From: Arenibacter certesii DSM 19833
GTDB taxonomy: Bacteria > Bacteroidota > Bacteroidia > Flavobacteriales > Flavobacteriaceae
Direction: 5' to 3'
DNA length: 64,000 nucleotides
Assembly (NCBI RefSeq): GCF_000429545.1
Contig: NZ_AUCB01000003.1
Location: 62,001-126,000 of the forward strand
Shown here: piece after piece, positions 44,737 through 54,800 of the stretch
Layout of the letters: the number at the start of each line of letters is the position of its first letter
How positions within the stretch are numbered: the stretch's first letter is position 1
Program-made: the position numbers and the translations under genes
The notes under the pieces: generated by a model
Told to the model about the DNA's origin: nothing
The model's input: only the letters and a program-made list of their open reading frames with translations
Database searches by the model: none

Positions 44737-46071
44737 TTAAACGTTTTGAAGAAGGGGACGAAACTTTCGGCGAAATTTCCAGATTAAGGCTCCCCCACGT
44801 ATAAACATCCAAAGAGTAAAAGCAACCCAAATCCCATATATGCCCCAACCTAAAAACTTGCCGAGGAACAATATGGGTATAAACCCTAGAAATGAGGCTA
44901 TAAGCAATACATTTCTAAGGTATTTCATTTCACCAAGTCCTTTGAACAATCCGTCAAAAATAAAGGCTACCATGTTCAGGGGCATGGAGAGTATCAGAAT
45001 AAAAAATATGGAATAAAAGGTTTCCAAAACGGAAGGATCATTGGAAAAGATACGTCCTATGGGATAGTAAAATATAAAGCCTAGGACTACCAATCCCAAA
45101 CTTACGATTAGGCCATATTTCATTATTTTTTTGGCTAATAACCATAACCCGTTGTAATTACTGGCCCCTAGGAGTTTTCCTCCCATAATATTGCCAGCCG
45201 CAGCGTATCCATCGATGAAAAAAGCGGAAAATAGCCATAGATTTATAGCAATGGTATGGGCGCCAATAAACCTATCTCCTAAGGCCGTTGCTTCCCTAAC
45301 GGCAAGGATCATGGCGGCATTTAAGGCCAGTGCACGAATAAATAAATTTAAGCTCATTACAATCAATCGCCCTAATTCTGGATGCATGGGAAACCTAAGC
45401 GCTAAACTGATATCTGTTTTGGTAATTAAAAGAATAAAGGCCATAATAGCCATTACCCCTTGGGCAATAAGGCTGGCCCAAGCTGCACCTTCCAAGTATA
45501 GCGGAGAAATATAGCCCTCCACACCATAGACCAATATAATATCTAATACAATATTTAATACTGCTCCAGTAATGGCAATTAACATAGGGTAATAGGTGTT
45601 TTGTAGCCCTCGGAAGATACCCATTACTGCAAACACGAAGAGGGTTAGGGGAAATCCCCATACCCGTATGGAATAGTAAGAGATGCACAGCTCCAAAACT
45701 TTCCCCGTGGCATTCATTAAAACAAAGATTTCTTCTACGATGAAAATAGTAGAGAGGAGGACAATTATACTAAGAGAAATATTTAAGTAAATCGCTTGGG
45801 CAGGTAGGGACTGAATCTTATCTATCTTATTTGCACCTACATATTGGGAAATAATGGCCGAAATAGCACTTCTGGTTTGCCCTAGAATCCAGATTAGCAT
45901 GGAGAGGAAAGACCCAACAATACCAGCTGCGGCAAGGGATTCTAGGCTGTATTCTGAAATATTCCCTACAATTGCGGTGTCTGTAATAGATAGTAAAGGT
46001 TCTGCAATTCCTGCAATAGTGGCGGGAATGGCAAGTTTGTTGATCGACTTGAAATTTATACTGGAACTCAA
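44737..46071 (-). CDS. MATE family efflux transporter
   Basis: A 444-residue transporter with 12 hydrophobic helices in two MatE repeats (NKLAIPATIAGIAEPLLSITDTAIVGN; AGNIMGGKLLGASNYNGLWLLAKK). The N-terminal DTAIVG and the QYVGANK loop are typical. MATE proteins export drugs or metabolites using Na+ or H+ gradients; the subgroup (DinF-like) is not certain. It begins 12 bases after the GNAT gene, forming a two-gene operon on the minus strand. Confidence 0.93.
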   Translation of the reverse strand: MSSSINFKSINKLAIPATIAGIAEPLLSITDTAIVGNISEYSLESLAAAGIVGSFLSMLIWILGQTRSAISAIISQYVGANKIDKIQSLPAQAIYLNISLSIIVLLSTIFIVEEIFVLMNATGKVLELCISYYSIRVWGFPLTLFVFAVMGIFRGLQNTYYPMLIAITGAVLNIVLDIILVYGVEGYISPLYLEGAAWASLIAQGVMAIMAFILLITKTDISLALRFPMHPELGRLIVMSLNLFIRALALNAAMILAVREATALGDRFIGAHTIAINLWLFSAFFIDGYAAAGNIMGGKLLGASNYNGLWLLAKKIMKYGLIVSLGLVVLGFIFYYPIGRIFSNDPSVLETFYSIFFILILSMPLNMVAFIFDGLFKGLGEMKYLRNVLLIASFLGFIPILFLGKFLGWGIYGIWVAFTLWMFIRGGALIWKFRRKFRPLLQNV

Positions 46072-46083
46072 AAGGAAAAACTT

Positions 46084-46584
46084 TTATAGAATTAATTCAT
46101 AACAAACAAAGGGGTATTTACTCTGCTTTGGAAAAAAGATATGACCCACTTCTTGGTAGCCCCTTTTTTTATAAAAGATGTTGTTCCGTTCGTTTTTACT
46201 AAAAGTATCTAACCTCACCGATACAGCACTATTATCTCGGGCAAAATTTTCGGCATAATCCATTAGGAGTTTACCATAGCCTTTCTTTTGATGTGTTGGA
46301 TGTACTGCCAAACGATGGATATATAAATTATTATGGTATGGTGTGGACCATGGGATTGAAAAATATTCCTGATCCATATGGGTAGAAATTACTATGGTGC
46401 CCACTATATGGTTGTTCTCCATCAGAAGAAAAAGTTCGCCCCTTTGTATATCGTTCCCAAACGCTTCTTGGGAAGGGTAGCTTTCGTTCCATTGGTAAAT
46501 ACCATTGTCTGCCATGGCTTTTGCACAGGCAGCGGTAAGTTTAAGAATTGCTGGAATATCAGATTCCTTAGCCAAACGAATCAT
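46084..46584 (-). CDS. GNAT family N-acetyltransferase
   Basis: A 166-residue acetyltransferase. The N-terminal IRLAKESDIPAILKLTAACAKAM is the usual beta1-alpha1 start. The acetyl-CoA pyrophosphate loop is HPTHQKKGYGKLLMDYAENFA, followed by VSVRLDTFSKNERNNIFYKKRGYQEVG at the C-terminal fold. The substrate is unknown. The upstream TAAATTTG (46605-46612, minus strand) fits a -7 box without a clear -33. It leads the operon with the MATE gene. Confidence 0.9.
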   Translation of the reverse strand: MIRLAKESDIPAILKLTAACAKAMADNGIYQWNESYPSQEAFGNDIQRGELFLLMENNHIVGTIVISTHMDQEYFSIPWSTPYHNNLYIHRLAVHPTHQKKGYGKLLMDYAENFARDNSAVSVRLDTFSKNERNNIFYKKRGYQEVGHIFFPKQSKYPFVCYELIL

Positions 46585-46896
46585 GTGAGCTTTTATTTAA
46601 TGGGCAAATTTATGCTAATAACTTTAAGGAGCCATTTTTGCGGACTAAGAATTCCTAAATGATTTTGGAAGGTTGATGTAGAATAGATTAAAAATTGAAT
46701 TGATTGTCAGGCGTTAAGTCGGATGGAAATATAAAATGTATCTGCGAATAGGATTAAGATTATAATAAAAGAAGAGGTTTTTAGAAATAAGGGGAATGCG
46801 CTATAGCGTATAAACTGAATTTCTAATCGCAAACAACTGTAATGGTGCTATTTGTTAAAAAGAATGAGATATATGTTAAATAGCTGAAATTGTATT
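46585..46896. other. Intergenic region before the tRNA promoter
   Basis: 312 bases of AT-rich DNA between the divergent GNAT gene and the tRNA-Ala promoter. It contains the possible -7 box of the GNAT gene (46605-46612). No ORF or structured element was recognised. Confidence 0.5.
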
Positions 46897-46926
46897 TTGA
46901 TAATGCAATAAAAAGTATTTCCTTTG
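46897..46926 (+). promoter_or_regulatory. Promoter of tRNA-Ala (TTG-N19-TTCCTTTG)
   Basis: TTG (46897-46899), a 19-base spacer and TTCCTTTG (46919-46926), one mismatch to TAnnTTTG, ending ten bases before the tRNA. Confidence 0.6.
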
Positions 46927-46936
46927 CGTCGTTCTA

Positions 46937-47010
46937 GGGGGATTAGCTCAGCTGGCTAGAGCGCCTGCCTTGCACGCAGGAGGTCATCGGTTCGACTCCG
47001 ATATTCTCCA
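46937..47010 (+). tRNA. tRNA-Ala (anticodon UGC)
   Basis: A complete 74-base cloverleaf without encoded CCA. The acceptor GGGGGAT pairs with ATTCTCC and includes the G3-U70 pair that defines alanine tRNAs. The D arm is GCTC/GAGC, the anticodon stem CCTGC/GCAGG with loop CTTGCAC (anticodon TGC), and the T arm ATCGG-TTCGACT-CCGAT, with discriminator A. It stands alone rather than inside an rRNA operon. Confidence 0.97.
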
Positions 47011-47023
47011 CTAAGAAACAAAC

Positions 47024-47056
47024 AAAAGGCTTCCAAGAAATTGGAAGCCTTTTTGT
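47024..47056 (+). terminator. Intrinsic terminator after tRNA-Ala, possibly bidirectional
   Basis: AAAAGGCTTCCAA (47024-47036) pairs perfectly with TTGGAAGCCTTTT (47041-47053) with a GAAA tetraloop and flanking T-rich DNA. It can also serve the convergent minus-strand gene ending at 47078. Confidence 0.9.
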
Positions 47057-47077
47057 TTTGGTATGGGTATCTATATC

Positions 47078-48343
47078 TTAATAGGTAATTTTAAAAACAG
47101 TTCCGTTGAGGTCTTCGGTTACATAAAGCTCTCCATTTGGACCTTGTGCTAAACCGCATGGCCTGAATTGTGCGGGGCCGCTAGGGTTGGCCAAATCTAT
47201 TCCGGCAAAATTGTCGGCGAATATCTCCCAGTCTCCCGTTGGTTTTCCATCTTTAAAAGGTACAAAAGCCACTAAATAGCCTTTCTTTAGTTCTGGGGAT
47301 TGCCCATGGAAGGCTATAAAAGCACCGTTTCTGTACTTTTCAGGGAACATGGTTCCGGTATAGAATAAAAGGTCGTTGGGTGCCAAATGAGCTGGAAATG
47401 CCATCATGGGGTCAATAGCATTTTCACCTGCCGTTTTCTCTCCATCACCACCGTATTCCGGAGCTAACATTTTTTGTTTTTTAAACTGATCATAATAGAT
47501 ATAGGGCCAACCGGCATCATCACCTTCCTGTAATTCATATAAGACTTCAGCAGGTAGTTCCGCACTGTGCTTGGCGGTGTAATGCTCAGGGTAATAATCA
47601 TGGAAAGCCCCACGGCCATGTACCGCTGCAAATAAGGAATTGGTCTTATAGTTCCAATCAATTGCCACGGCATTTTTAATCCCTGTAGCATAGCGTTTTC
47701 CATCGGCAAAGGTTTGGTTTAGCTTGTTGGCATTAAATTGCCAAATGCCACCTGCTGAATCAAGGATAGCACATGGCATAATACCCTTGCCAGAACCTTG
47801 TTCGCGACAAGAATCGTTCCAAGACCCTATGGTGACATACATGTTGGATTGGTCATCTATTACAAATGGTTTGGCATTGTCAATCCCTTTGTCCGCCATG
47901 CCATCAACTATTTTTTCAGGATTATCAATATCAATGATTTCTTCGTTCTCGTTTAGTTTGTAGCGGAAAATGGCAGAATTGGAAGCGGTGTATAAATATC
48001 CGTTTTTTATTAATATTCCTGTTCCAGGAAAATCACTAAACAATTGTTGGTCATCAATGGTGCCATCTTGATTAGTATCTTTTAGAAGTACAATTCCCTT
48101 TCCATCCTTTAGGGTACCTCTGTTAACATAAATATCTCCGTTTTTGGAAACCGTCATATGTCTTAGGTTTCCTAAATCCTTGGCGACTACTTCAATGGAA
48201 TATCCATCGGGAATGACGATTGCGGTTTCGTTAACTGGGAGTTGTGCCTTGTTTTTCGTATTCTGTTTGCATTGGGTGTTTAATATTCCCAAGAATGCAA
48301 TAAGAGCTAATAGTAGAAAGCGTTTAATAATAATGTTTTTCAT
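47078..48343 (-). CDS. PQQ-type sugar (sorbosone) dehydrogenase-like lipoprotein
   Basis: A 421-residue lipoprotein with leader ending at Cys25 (LNTQC). The rest is a six-bladed beta-propeller of the L-sorbosone/glucose dehydrogenase type. Typical parts are IPDGYSIEVVAKDLGNLRHM, LLKDTNQDGTIDD, YATGIKNAVAIDWN, LQEGDDAGWPYIYYD and the C-terminal FRPCGLAQGPNGELYVTEDLNGTVFKI. Whether it binds PQQ is not certain. The frame extends to 48415, but ATG 48343 gives a clean lipoprotein leader. Confidence 0.87.
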   Translation of the reverse strand: MKNIIIKRFLLLALIAFLGILNTQCKQNTKNKAQLPVNETAIVIPDGYSIEVVAKDLGNLRHMTVSKNGDIYVNRGTLKDGKGIVLLKDTNQDGTIDDQQLFSDFPGTGILIKNGYLYTASNSAIFRYKLNENEEIIDIDNPEKIVDGMADKGIDNAKPFVIDDQSNMYVTIGSWNDSCREQGSGKGIMPCAILDSAGGIWQFNANKLNQTFADGKRYATGIKNAVAIDWNYKTNSLFAAVHGRGAFHDYYPEHYTAKHSAELPAEVLYELQEGDDAGWPYIYYDQFKKQKMLAPEYGGDGEKTAGENAIDPMMAFPAHLAPNDLLFYTGTMFPEKYRNGAFIAFHGQSPELKKGYLVAFVPFKDGKPTGDWEIFADNFAGIDLANPSGPAQFRPCGLAQGPNGELYVTEDLNGTVFKITY

Positions 48344-48675
48344 AAAATTGGTTTCAAAGGTTTTGATCGGGGCTAAAGATAGTTTTAGAATTTTATTAAA
48401 TAATTTAAAATTCAAATTTCTTAAGGCATTTATTACTAATTGAGATCTGAATGCTTCTTTGTCCGTTGCGTTCTGGCGGGTGTCGATTTATTACCGTTAT
48501 TTTCCTTTCCATGGCTCATGAGATTGCCTGGAGCAAATTGTCTTATGAAAATGCATAGCAATAAATACTTGTACAGTGCTGTAATTAAAGGAATTAATCA
48601 TTTAGTTTCTTACAAATAGACAGTTATCAAGAGAGATAACGGTCTTTTTCAATTAGTTGAGACGCTGAACTAAAA
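48344..48675. other. 332-base intergenic region with an imperfect hairpin
   Basis: It lies between the codA-like stop and the sorbosone-dehydrogenase-like start, both on the minus strand. An imperfect hairpin at 48618-48645 (AGAC-A-GTTATC with GATAAC-G-GTCT) sits just past the codA-like stop and may end its transcript, although the better T run is on the plus strand. Nothing else was recognised. Confidence 0.5.
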
Positions 48676-49926
48676 TTACAAGTCTAAGGGAATATCGTAT
48701 TCCACTTCTTTACGGCGGAAAAGGAACTCTCCATTACGTACAGATGCCAATACATTTACTCTCTTGCGGATAGCTTCATACACAGAGCTTTCGTTTAAAA
48801 CGATGAAGTTTGCTTGCTTTCCTACCTCTAAACCATAACTGTCTTGCATATTTAAACAACGCGCGCCATTATAGGTAATTAAATCAAAATTTGTTTTTAC
48901 CTCTTTTGGAGACATAATTTGCGCTAAGTGAATTCCGTTATCTAGAATATTCATCATATTTCCATTGCCCATTGGATACCAAGGATCGTTTATTGAATCT
49001 TGTGCAAAAGCAACATTAATCCCTAAATCTAAGAACTCTTTCACCCTTGTTAGTCCGCGACGCTTTGGGTAGGTGTCCTGGCGACCTTGCAAATAGGCAT
49101 TTTCAGTAGGACAAGAGATAAAATTCATCTTGCTTTTCTGGAATAAGTCCATCATTCTAAAGGCATAGGAGTTATCTGCAGAACCAAAGGAACAGGTATG
49201 ACTTGCAGTGGTTCTTCTGCCATAGTCTTCCATAAGTACCAAGGCATTCAATAATTCCACAAACCGTGAATGTGGATCATCAGTTTCATCGCAGTGAACA
49301 TCTATCAGTTTGTCATACTTTAAAGCGAGTTCTACTATATCATGAACGGATTTGTCGCCAAACTCACTGGCGGGTTCGTAATGTGGAATTCCTCCCACAG
49401 CATCAGCCCCCATTTTAAGAGCTTCTTCTACTAAATCACGTCCACCCTTATACATGTACATTCCTTGTTGTGGGAAGGCTACGATTTGAATATCAACGAT
49501 GTCCTTTAATTCCTCTTTCATTTCCAGCATCGCTTTAAGTGCTGTGAAATTTGGATCTGTAACGTCTATATGTGTTCGGATGTGCTGTACTCCGTGGGAG
49601 ACCTCATCTTTAATTCCTTTAAGGGCAAGCCTTTTTACACTTTCAGTTGTTAGGGTTTCTTTGAACTTTGGCCATAAATCAATAGCTTCAAACAGGGTGC
49701 CCGATCCTGCTCCTTCTTGTCCCAGTTCAGATAAGGTATAAACATAGTCCAAATGCAAATGAGGGTCTACATAAGGAGGTAGAACAAGTTTACCTTGGAG
49801 ATCTATTTCCTCATCGCATTTTGGTAAATCTTTTCCAATCTGAGTGATTTTTCCATTCTCTACAATCATTTCGCTTGCTGCATCGTTGCGATAAAATGGT
49901 GCATTGAAAAACTTTTTTTTCATCAT
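48676..49926 (-). CDS. codA: Cytosine deaminase-like amidohydrolase
   Basis: A 416-residue amidohydrolase. The zinc/iron ligands and active-site residues match CodA-type enzymes: PPYVDPHLHLDYVY, VQHIRTHIDV, LIDVHCDETDDPHSRF (His and the catalytic Glu) and FAQDSINDPWYPMGNGNMM (metal Asp). CodA converts cytosine to uracil; close relatives act on isocytosine, creatinine or triazines, so substrate assignment is moderate. No cytosine permease (codB) is adjacent. Its upstream region carries repeats of CCCAATA. Confidence 0.83.
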   Translation of the reverse strand: MMKKKFFNAPFYRNDAASEMIVENGKITQIGKDLPKCDEEIDLQGKLVLPPYVDPHLHLDYVYTLSELGQEGAGSGTLFEAIDLWPKFKETLTTESVKRLALKGIKDEVSHGVQHIRTHIDVTDPNFTALKAMLEMKEELKDIVDIQIVAFPQQGMYMYKGGRDLVEEALKMGADAVGGIPHYEPASEFGDKSVHDIVELALKYDKLIDVHCDETDDPHSRFVELLNALVLMEDYGRRTTASHTCSFGSADNSYAFRMMDLFQKSKMNFISCPTENAYLQGRQDTYPKRRGLTRVKEFLDLGINVAFAQDSINDPWYPMGNGNMMNILDNGIHLAQIMSPKEVKTNFDLITYNGARCLNMQDSYGLEVGKQANFIVLNESSVYEAIRKRVNVLASVRNGEFLFRRKEVEYDIPLDL

Positions 49927-50777
49927 AGATTAATTTTTAATATTAATATATTCCATTGGGATATACCGATTTTCCCAATAAATGTTGGTCCACCCAATAT
50001 GGGATGGAACTGCGATCCTCTAAATTGACTTTTAAAAATAATAAGTCTAGAAAGCTCAAAGCTATGCTATATGGAAGAGCGCTGATAGATAATTATTGTC
50101 CTATAGGAGGCATATTGAGGGCCTGTTGATTATTTGTACCTAGACCGAACAATAGGTGTTTCTGAAAAACGGAAGTAAAATTCGTCGTTTGATGTAAAAA
50201 TAGGACAATGTTTGCGGTATTGGAAGAATCTATGACTTAATAATAAGAACCTTAGCCAACATTTAACTAATTCACTACGAATTTTCAGAGATCTATTGGA
50301 GGTTTACAGCTAATCTGCTGAAGATTTGTTTGGTTCAAGTGATTGAAGAGGGATGGATTGTGTCAAAGCCTGGCTAAAGTAGTGCCAATTTAAGGGTAGA
50401 TTTAGATTTTTGTTCTATGGACTCGTGCTTTTTTTTTACGGGAAATCATTTGATTATACGTCTTGAGATTTGAAAAAATAGTTAAAACATAACTACTAGA
50501 ATTTTTGTGATTTTCCATTATTTATCATGATCCAAATAAAAAGGAAAATAGGGGGGTGAAGTTGAAATCATAAAATAGAGAAGTCTCCAAACTGTTCATT
50601 TAATCTTTAGAAGTAGGGTCCATAATAAAGTCTCTTATATCGTCTTTGTCCTAGCAACCTTACGAAGCAAGAAGTTGCTGTAGCCTGCCATGTGGTAGAT
50701 GTATACCACCTCGACTAACTATTTCATTGAGCTCTTAAAGTCCTCCATCACCTCTTTGGGATATTTCGTCAATTTTA
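49927..50777. other. Gene-poor region upstream of the codA-like gene
   Basis: About 850 bases. At 49955-49979 ATTGGG and CCCAAT form an inverted repeat, and CCCAATA recurs at 49974-49980 and 49993-49999, which could be operator sites for the codA-like gene. A short minus-strand open frame (50719-50777) encodes KLTKYPKEVMEDFKSSMK, which reads like the tail of a lost gene; no family was recognised. The rest is AT-rich without features. Confidence 0.5.
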
Positions 50778-50886
50778 ACGCAATAGTCCATGCTCCATAT
50801 TGCCACTGCTTTTAAATGCTTCGGATTCATCAACTAATTTCTTAAACCCGTAACCTGGTGCACTTGTTCTTTCTTTTTTTGTTCCC
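50778..50886 (-). pseudogene. SusD/RagB fragment (decayed)
   Basis: The minus-strand translation KKERTSAPGYGFKKLVDESE followed by AFKSSGNMEHGLLR and then a stop aligns without gaps to EKERASASGYWFKKFVDEAD ... GNMEFALLR of the intact SusD encoded at 58475-60082, about 24 of 34 residues identical. Everything before and after this piece of SusD is missing. It is joined upstream, within a few bases, to the fragment at 50887-51045. Confidence 0.8.
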
Positions 50887-51045
50887 ATCCGTAACAATAT
50901 AGTTCATTTTCTTATCAGGAAGGTCAAAATCAAAAACCAATGTGTTCCATTGGTCTGGTCGCAATCCTTTTACTCCAAATTGTACATAGCAAACTTATGG
51001 GCATTATGGTTTATTGGGTTGATAGAGCCATTAATTAATATTCCA
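50887..51045 (-). pseudogene. Decayed fragment homologous to the right-edge gene product
   Basis: On the minus strand NPINHNAHKFAMYN continues, after a one-base deletion near 50978, as GVKGLRPDQWNTLVFDFDLP and then NYIVTD. It aligns to KFAMYNFAIKELQPNQW, TLVFNYDL and CIVTD of the protein encoded at 63494-64000, about 24 of 37 residues identical. The frameshift and missing ends show that it is not functional. Confidence 0.8.
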
Positions 51046-51052
51046 AAAGATA

Positions 51053-51162
51053 TGGTGAATAGATTATTAATTCTAAAGAAATTGATACAATAGATGGAGA
51101 AACCATAATTCTAACGAATAAAAAAAGTCTGATAATTATTTGGGATAAAGTGTACTTATAAT
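51053..51162 (+). pseudogene. Possible gene tail on the plus strand
   Basis: Downstream of an in-frame stop, codons from about 51064 read IINSKEIDTIDGETIILTNK and continue to WDKVYL and TAA at 51162. The composition is protein-like, but there is no start codon and no family is recognisable. It could be the 3' end of a lost gene or chance. Confidence 0.2.
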
Positions 51163-51505
51163 TTTATACTTATCTTACTCCTCATGAATTTTTCAACTTA
51201 ATTAATTAAATGATCCTTTCGATTATCTTCGTTTTATTTTGAAGATATTAAGCGTTTATATTATTTGATGAAAATTCAATCAATTTGCTGATTTATAAAC
51301 GTTTACATTGCTTTTATTACTTTTTTTAGACTATCGATTACTAAAGAAACATCTAGATTTTAGTTCCTTAAACTAATTTCTAGATATTTTTTAAAATTTT
51401 GGTTTATTTCATATTCGAATTTGTTTATATTAGTCGATTATAAATTAGTGAAATAATAAATCTTAATACTCTGGCAATTGTTAACCACAGATAGATTAAC
51501 AGGTA

Positions 51506-51558
51506 GGAAGTAATGTAGGAACGGTGCAACCTTACTGAAGGGTTGTTGAATTACTTCC
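51506..51558 (+). ncRNA. Structured element upstream of the plus-strand susC, possible leader or small RNA
   Basis: GGAAGTAAT (51506-51514) is perfectly complementary to ATTACTTCC (51550-51558). Inside lies a second stem, CAACC (51527-51531) with GGTTG (51541-51545). The nested arrangement resembles a folded RNA rather than a terminator, since no T run follows directly. It is 324 bases before the susC start. Function is unknown, and the strand is assumed from susC. Confidence 0.35.
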
Positions 51559-51881
51559 GTCTATAGCTAGTTTTTAATTATAATTAAAGGTGTTGGAGAT
51601 TACACTTTAGATTGACTCAGGAAATTTTATACCAATTAATTTTATTGAGTAAATACAACCATATGAGAAAAGCACCTAGTGTATAATCTCATTTGTATTC
51701 TATTCTATAGGAATACTAGGGGAGTGAGATATTTAATAACTAAAAAGATGAATATATGAAGTGAAACTGATATAAATGAATGTCCAGAACATAAGATCGG
51801 AAAAATGATTAAAGGAAATACTCCGATTTAAATATTGTAAGTGAAGAAAATATTTTTAAAACAATTTAAACTAACCAAACT
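51559..51881. other. AT-rich region before the plus-strand susC
   Basis: 323 bases without ORF. It should contain the susC promoter and leader, but no convincing -33/-7 pair was found by eye. Confidence 0.45.
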
Positions 51882-54800
51882 ATGAACAATCTTTTTCAGA
51901 GGGTTTTGCTATATCGCAAAATCCCAATGATTGATTTAAATCTTAAACTAACCTCATTGCTGTGGTTTATTTTTATGTTGGGAGCTCAGGCTAATAGCCT
52001 CCCTGGAATAACTGATAATTTGTTGAATGCAAGGAACACAGCGAAAAGTGACAATTTTTATGCCCAATTCCAGATATCGGGAGTCATCACGGACGCTGAT
52101 GGAAATCCATTGCCTGGCGCCAGTGTGGTAGAAAAAGGTACTACTAATGGTACCCAATCCGATTTTGATGGAAATTTTGTATTAGAAATAGAAAATTCCG
52201 AAGGAATTCTAGTAATATCGTATTTAGGATTTGCTACACAGGAAATAACACTTACTGGCCAATCAACTATTGCAATACAAATGGCTGAAGATGCTGCGGG
52301 CCTAGACGAGGTAGTAGTGGTTGGTTATGGAGTGCAGAAAAAAGCAAATATAACAGGAGCAATTACCACTGTTAAAGTAGAGGAGATAAACAATATCTCA
52401 AATGCAAATCTTTCTAATTCTTTGGCAGGAAGAGCTCCGGGAGTTGTTATAGCCGGTACTTCTGGGTTAACGGGTGCTAGTTCCGATATTCGTATAAGAG
52501 GAGCTTTTGGAGAACCACTCTATGTAATCGATGGAATCGTTAGGGATAAGGAGGCGTTTGATGCCTTAAATTCCAGTGAAGTTGATCAGCTGAGCTTCCT
52601 TAAAGATGCAGCTTCCGCATCTATTTATGGAAGTAGAGCAGGTAATGGAGTAGTGTTGGTTACAACAAAACAAGGTGTTAAGCAACGACCTACTTTTAGT
52701 TATCAAGGGTCTTTTACCACATCATCCCCAACGCAAGAACTATTGTCGGATCAAACTACAGCAATTGATGAGCTGATATACCAAAATCGAGTAGCAGAAT
52801 ATATGGGGACTCCAATTCCGAACGGCCCTGAGGAATTTGATTATTTCAAGGATCTTAGCTATAACGTGAATGATTTTATTTGGACAAAGCCACAAAGCAA
52901 TAAACACTCTTTAAGCGTTAGTGGTGGAAACGAAAAAATCACATATTATTCTCTTGCGAGTTATCATGGTGAGAAAGGGTCGTATAAGAATTTGGAATAC
53001 GATAAAGTGAATTTGCGGTCCAACGTCACGGCACAAATTACTGATGATATTAAATTAAATCTTAATGTATCTGCCAACCAACGTAATCACAATCGTTTTT
53101 ATTGGCCGTTTTCCCCAGATGATGACTATGATGTGTCTGATTTATATCGGGTAACATTCAACTGGCCAAAGGTCTATCCTTTTTACACCACTGCCGATGG
53201 AACACCAGCTGATTATGTAACTGATTATCCAGTGCAAACCCCAATGGGGAGCTGGTTGGCATGGAGTGTTATTGATCAAGTAGTTGGAGATCGCTATATA
53301 AAGACAAGGAAAAGAGAGGTGAATTCTATCCTTTCTATAGATGTTGATTTAGGAAAGCTGGTTCCAGGACTCTCTACCAAAATTTCAGGAAACTATTTAG
53401 GGTCTGATTATATGAGAAAAAAGTACTTAACCTTCCAGAAGAACTATGTATTTAATCAGGCTGATCCTGATGGCAATAGGTTTATTCCAGCAGCACCAGA
53501 CCCAGATAAGACGAATACGTTTACATTTTCACAAAATCAAGAGTTTCTGAGCTATGATATAAATACACTATGGAGTTATCAGTTAAACTGGCAAATAAAT
53601 TATTTAAAGTCGTTCGGTAAGAATGATGTGAGTGGTATGCTGGTATTGGAACAAGGTGAAAATGGAGGTTATGGAGCATTTGCCAAGGCAGAGGATCCTG
53701 TTACCAATTATGATCAGATGTTTGTATATTCTACGGATTCTGAACGAAGGTATGGTGATGGCTGGGAACAAATAGGTGCAAGGCAGTCAGCTATTGGTCG
53801 ATTCAATTATAACTACGATCAGCGTTATATTGCGGAATTTTCTTTTCGATATGATGGAAACACCTTGTTTCCAAAGAACAAACGGTGGGGGTTTTTCCCA
53901 TCCATGTCTTTGGCTTGGCGCCTGAATAATGAAAATTTTATGAGTAAATATGACAGTTGGTTGGATGACCTGAAAATAAGGATGTCCTATGGAACTACTG
54001 GGAACGATTTGGACGTAAATAATAGGAATATACGTGCATTTGGATATAGGCAGGTTTATCAGAATGCTGGCTCATATATTTTCGGCAATAATTTATATAG
54101 AAGTATTGCGCCAGGTGTAACGCCAAACCCTTATCTAACTTGGGCTACCTCCACCACCTATAATTCGGGTTTTGATATTGCTGTCCTGAGAAATCGGTTG
54201 GTTGGTATATTCGATATTTTTTACAAAAAGGAGGAAGATATTTTAGGGTCACGACTCGTAACACTTCCAGACAATTATGGACAGGATCTTGCACCCGAGA
54301 ATTATGCTGCGAGATCGTGGAAAGGTGCAGAATTTTCTGCTATTTGGCGTGACGTGCTCCTAGAAAACGAGTTGTCATATTCTATCAATGCCAATATAGG
54401 ATATGCAAAGGATAAGTGGGACATATTGGATGAAGGTGCCTCTTTCCAAGAAGGAGGATCACGTGCTTGGGAAAGCAAAATTGGACAGCCTTCCAATAGA
54501 ATAATTGGATTGAAGCATGTGGGAATGGTTAGGACTCAAGAAGAACTAGATGGGTTATTGGCTTCTGGATTTAAACAATATGGTAGAGATCCTTATCTGG
54601 GTGGTCTACTGTTTGAGGATATTCGAGGTGACGGATATTCGGAGGGGCCTGATGGTAAAATAGATGGTAATGATATGCAAGTACTCTCCAATAATGCCGC
54701 GCCACGTATCAATTACGGGTTTGGTTTTAATCTTGAGTATAAAGGCTTTGTTGTAAACACACACTTTCAAGGTGTGGGTATGTACGATAGGATTGTCTCC

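Noticed and set aside
50640-50777. Possible transposase remnant left of the SusD fragment
   Set aside because: The short open frame (KLTKYPKEVMEDFKSSMK) has no recognisable transposase motif and no terminal repeats were found around it.
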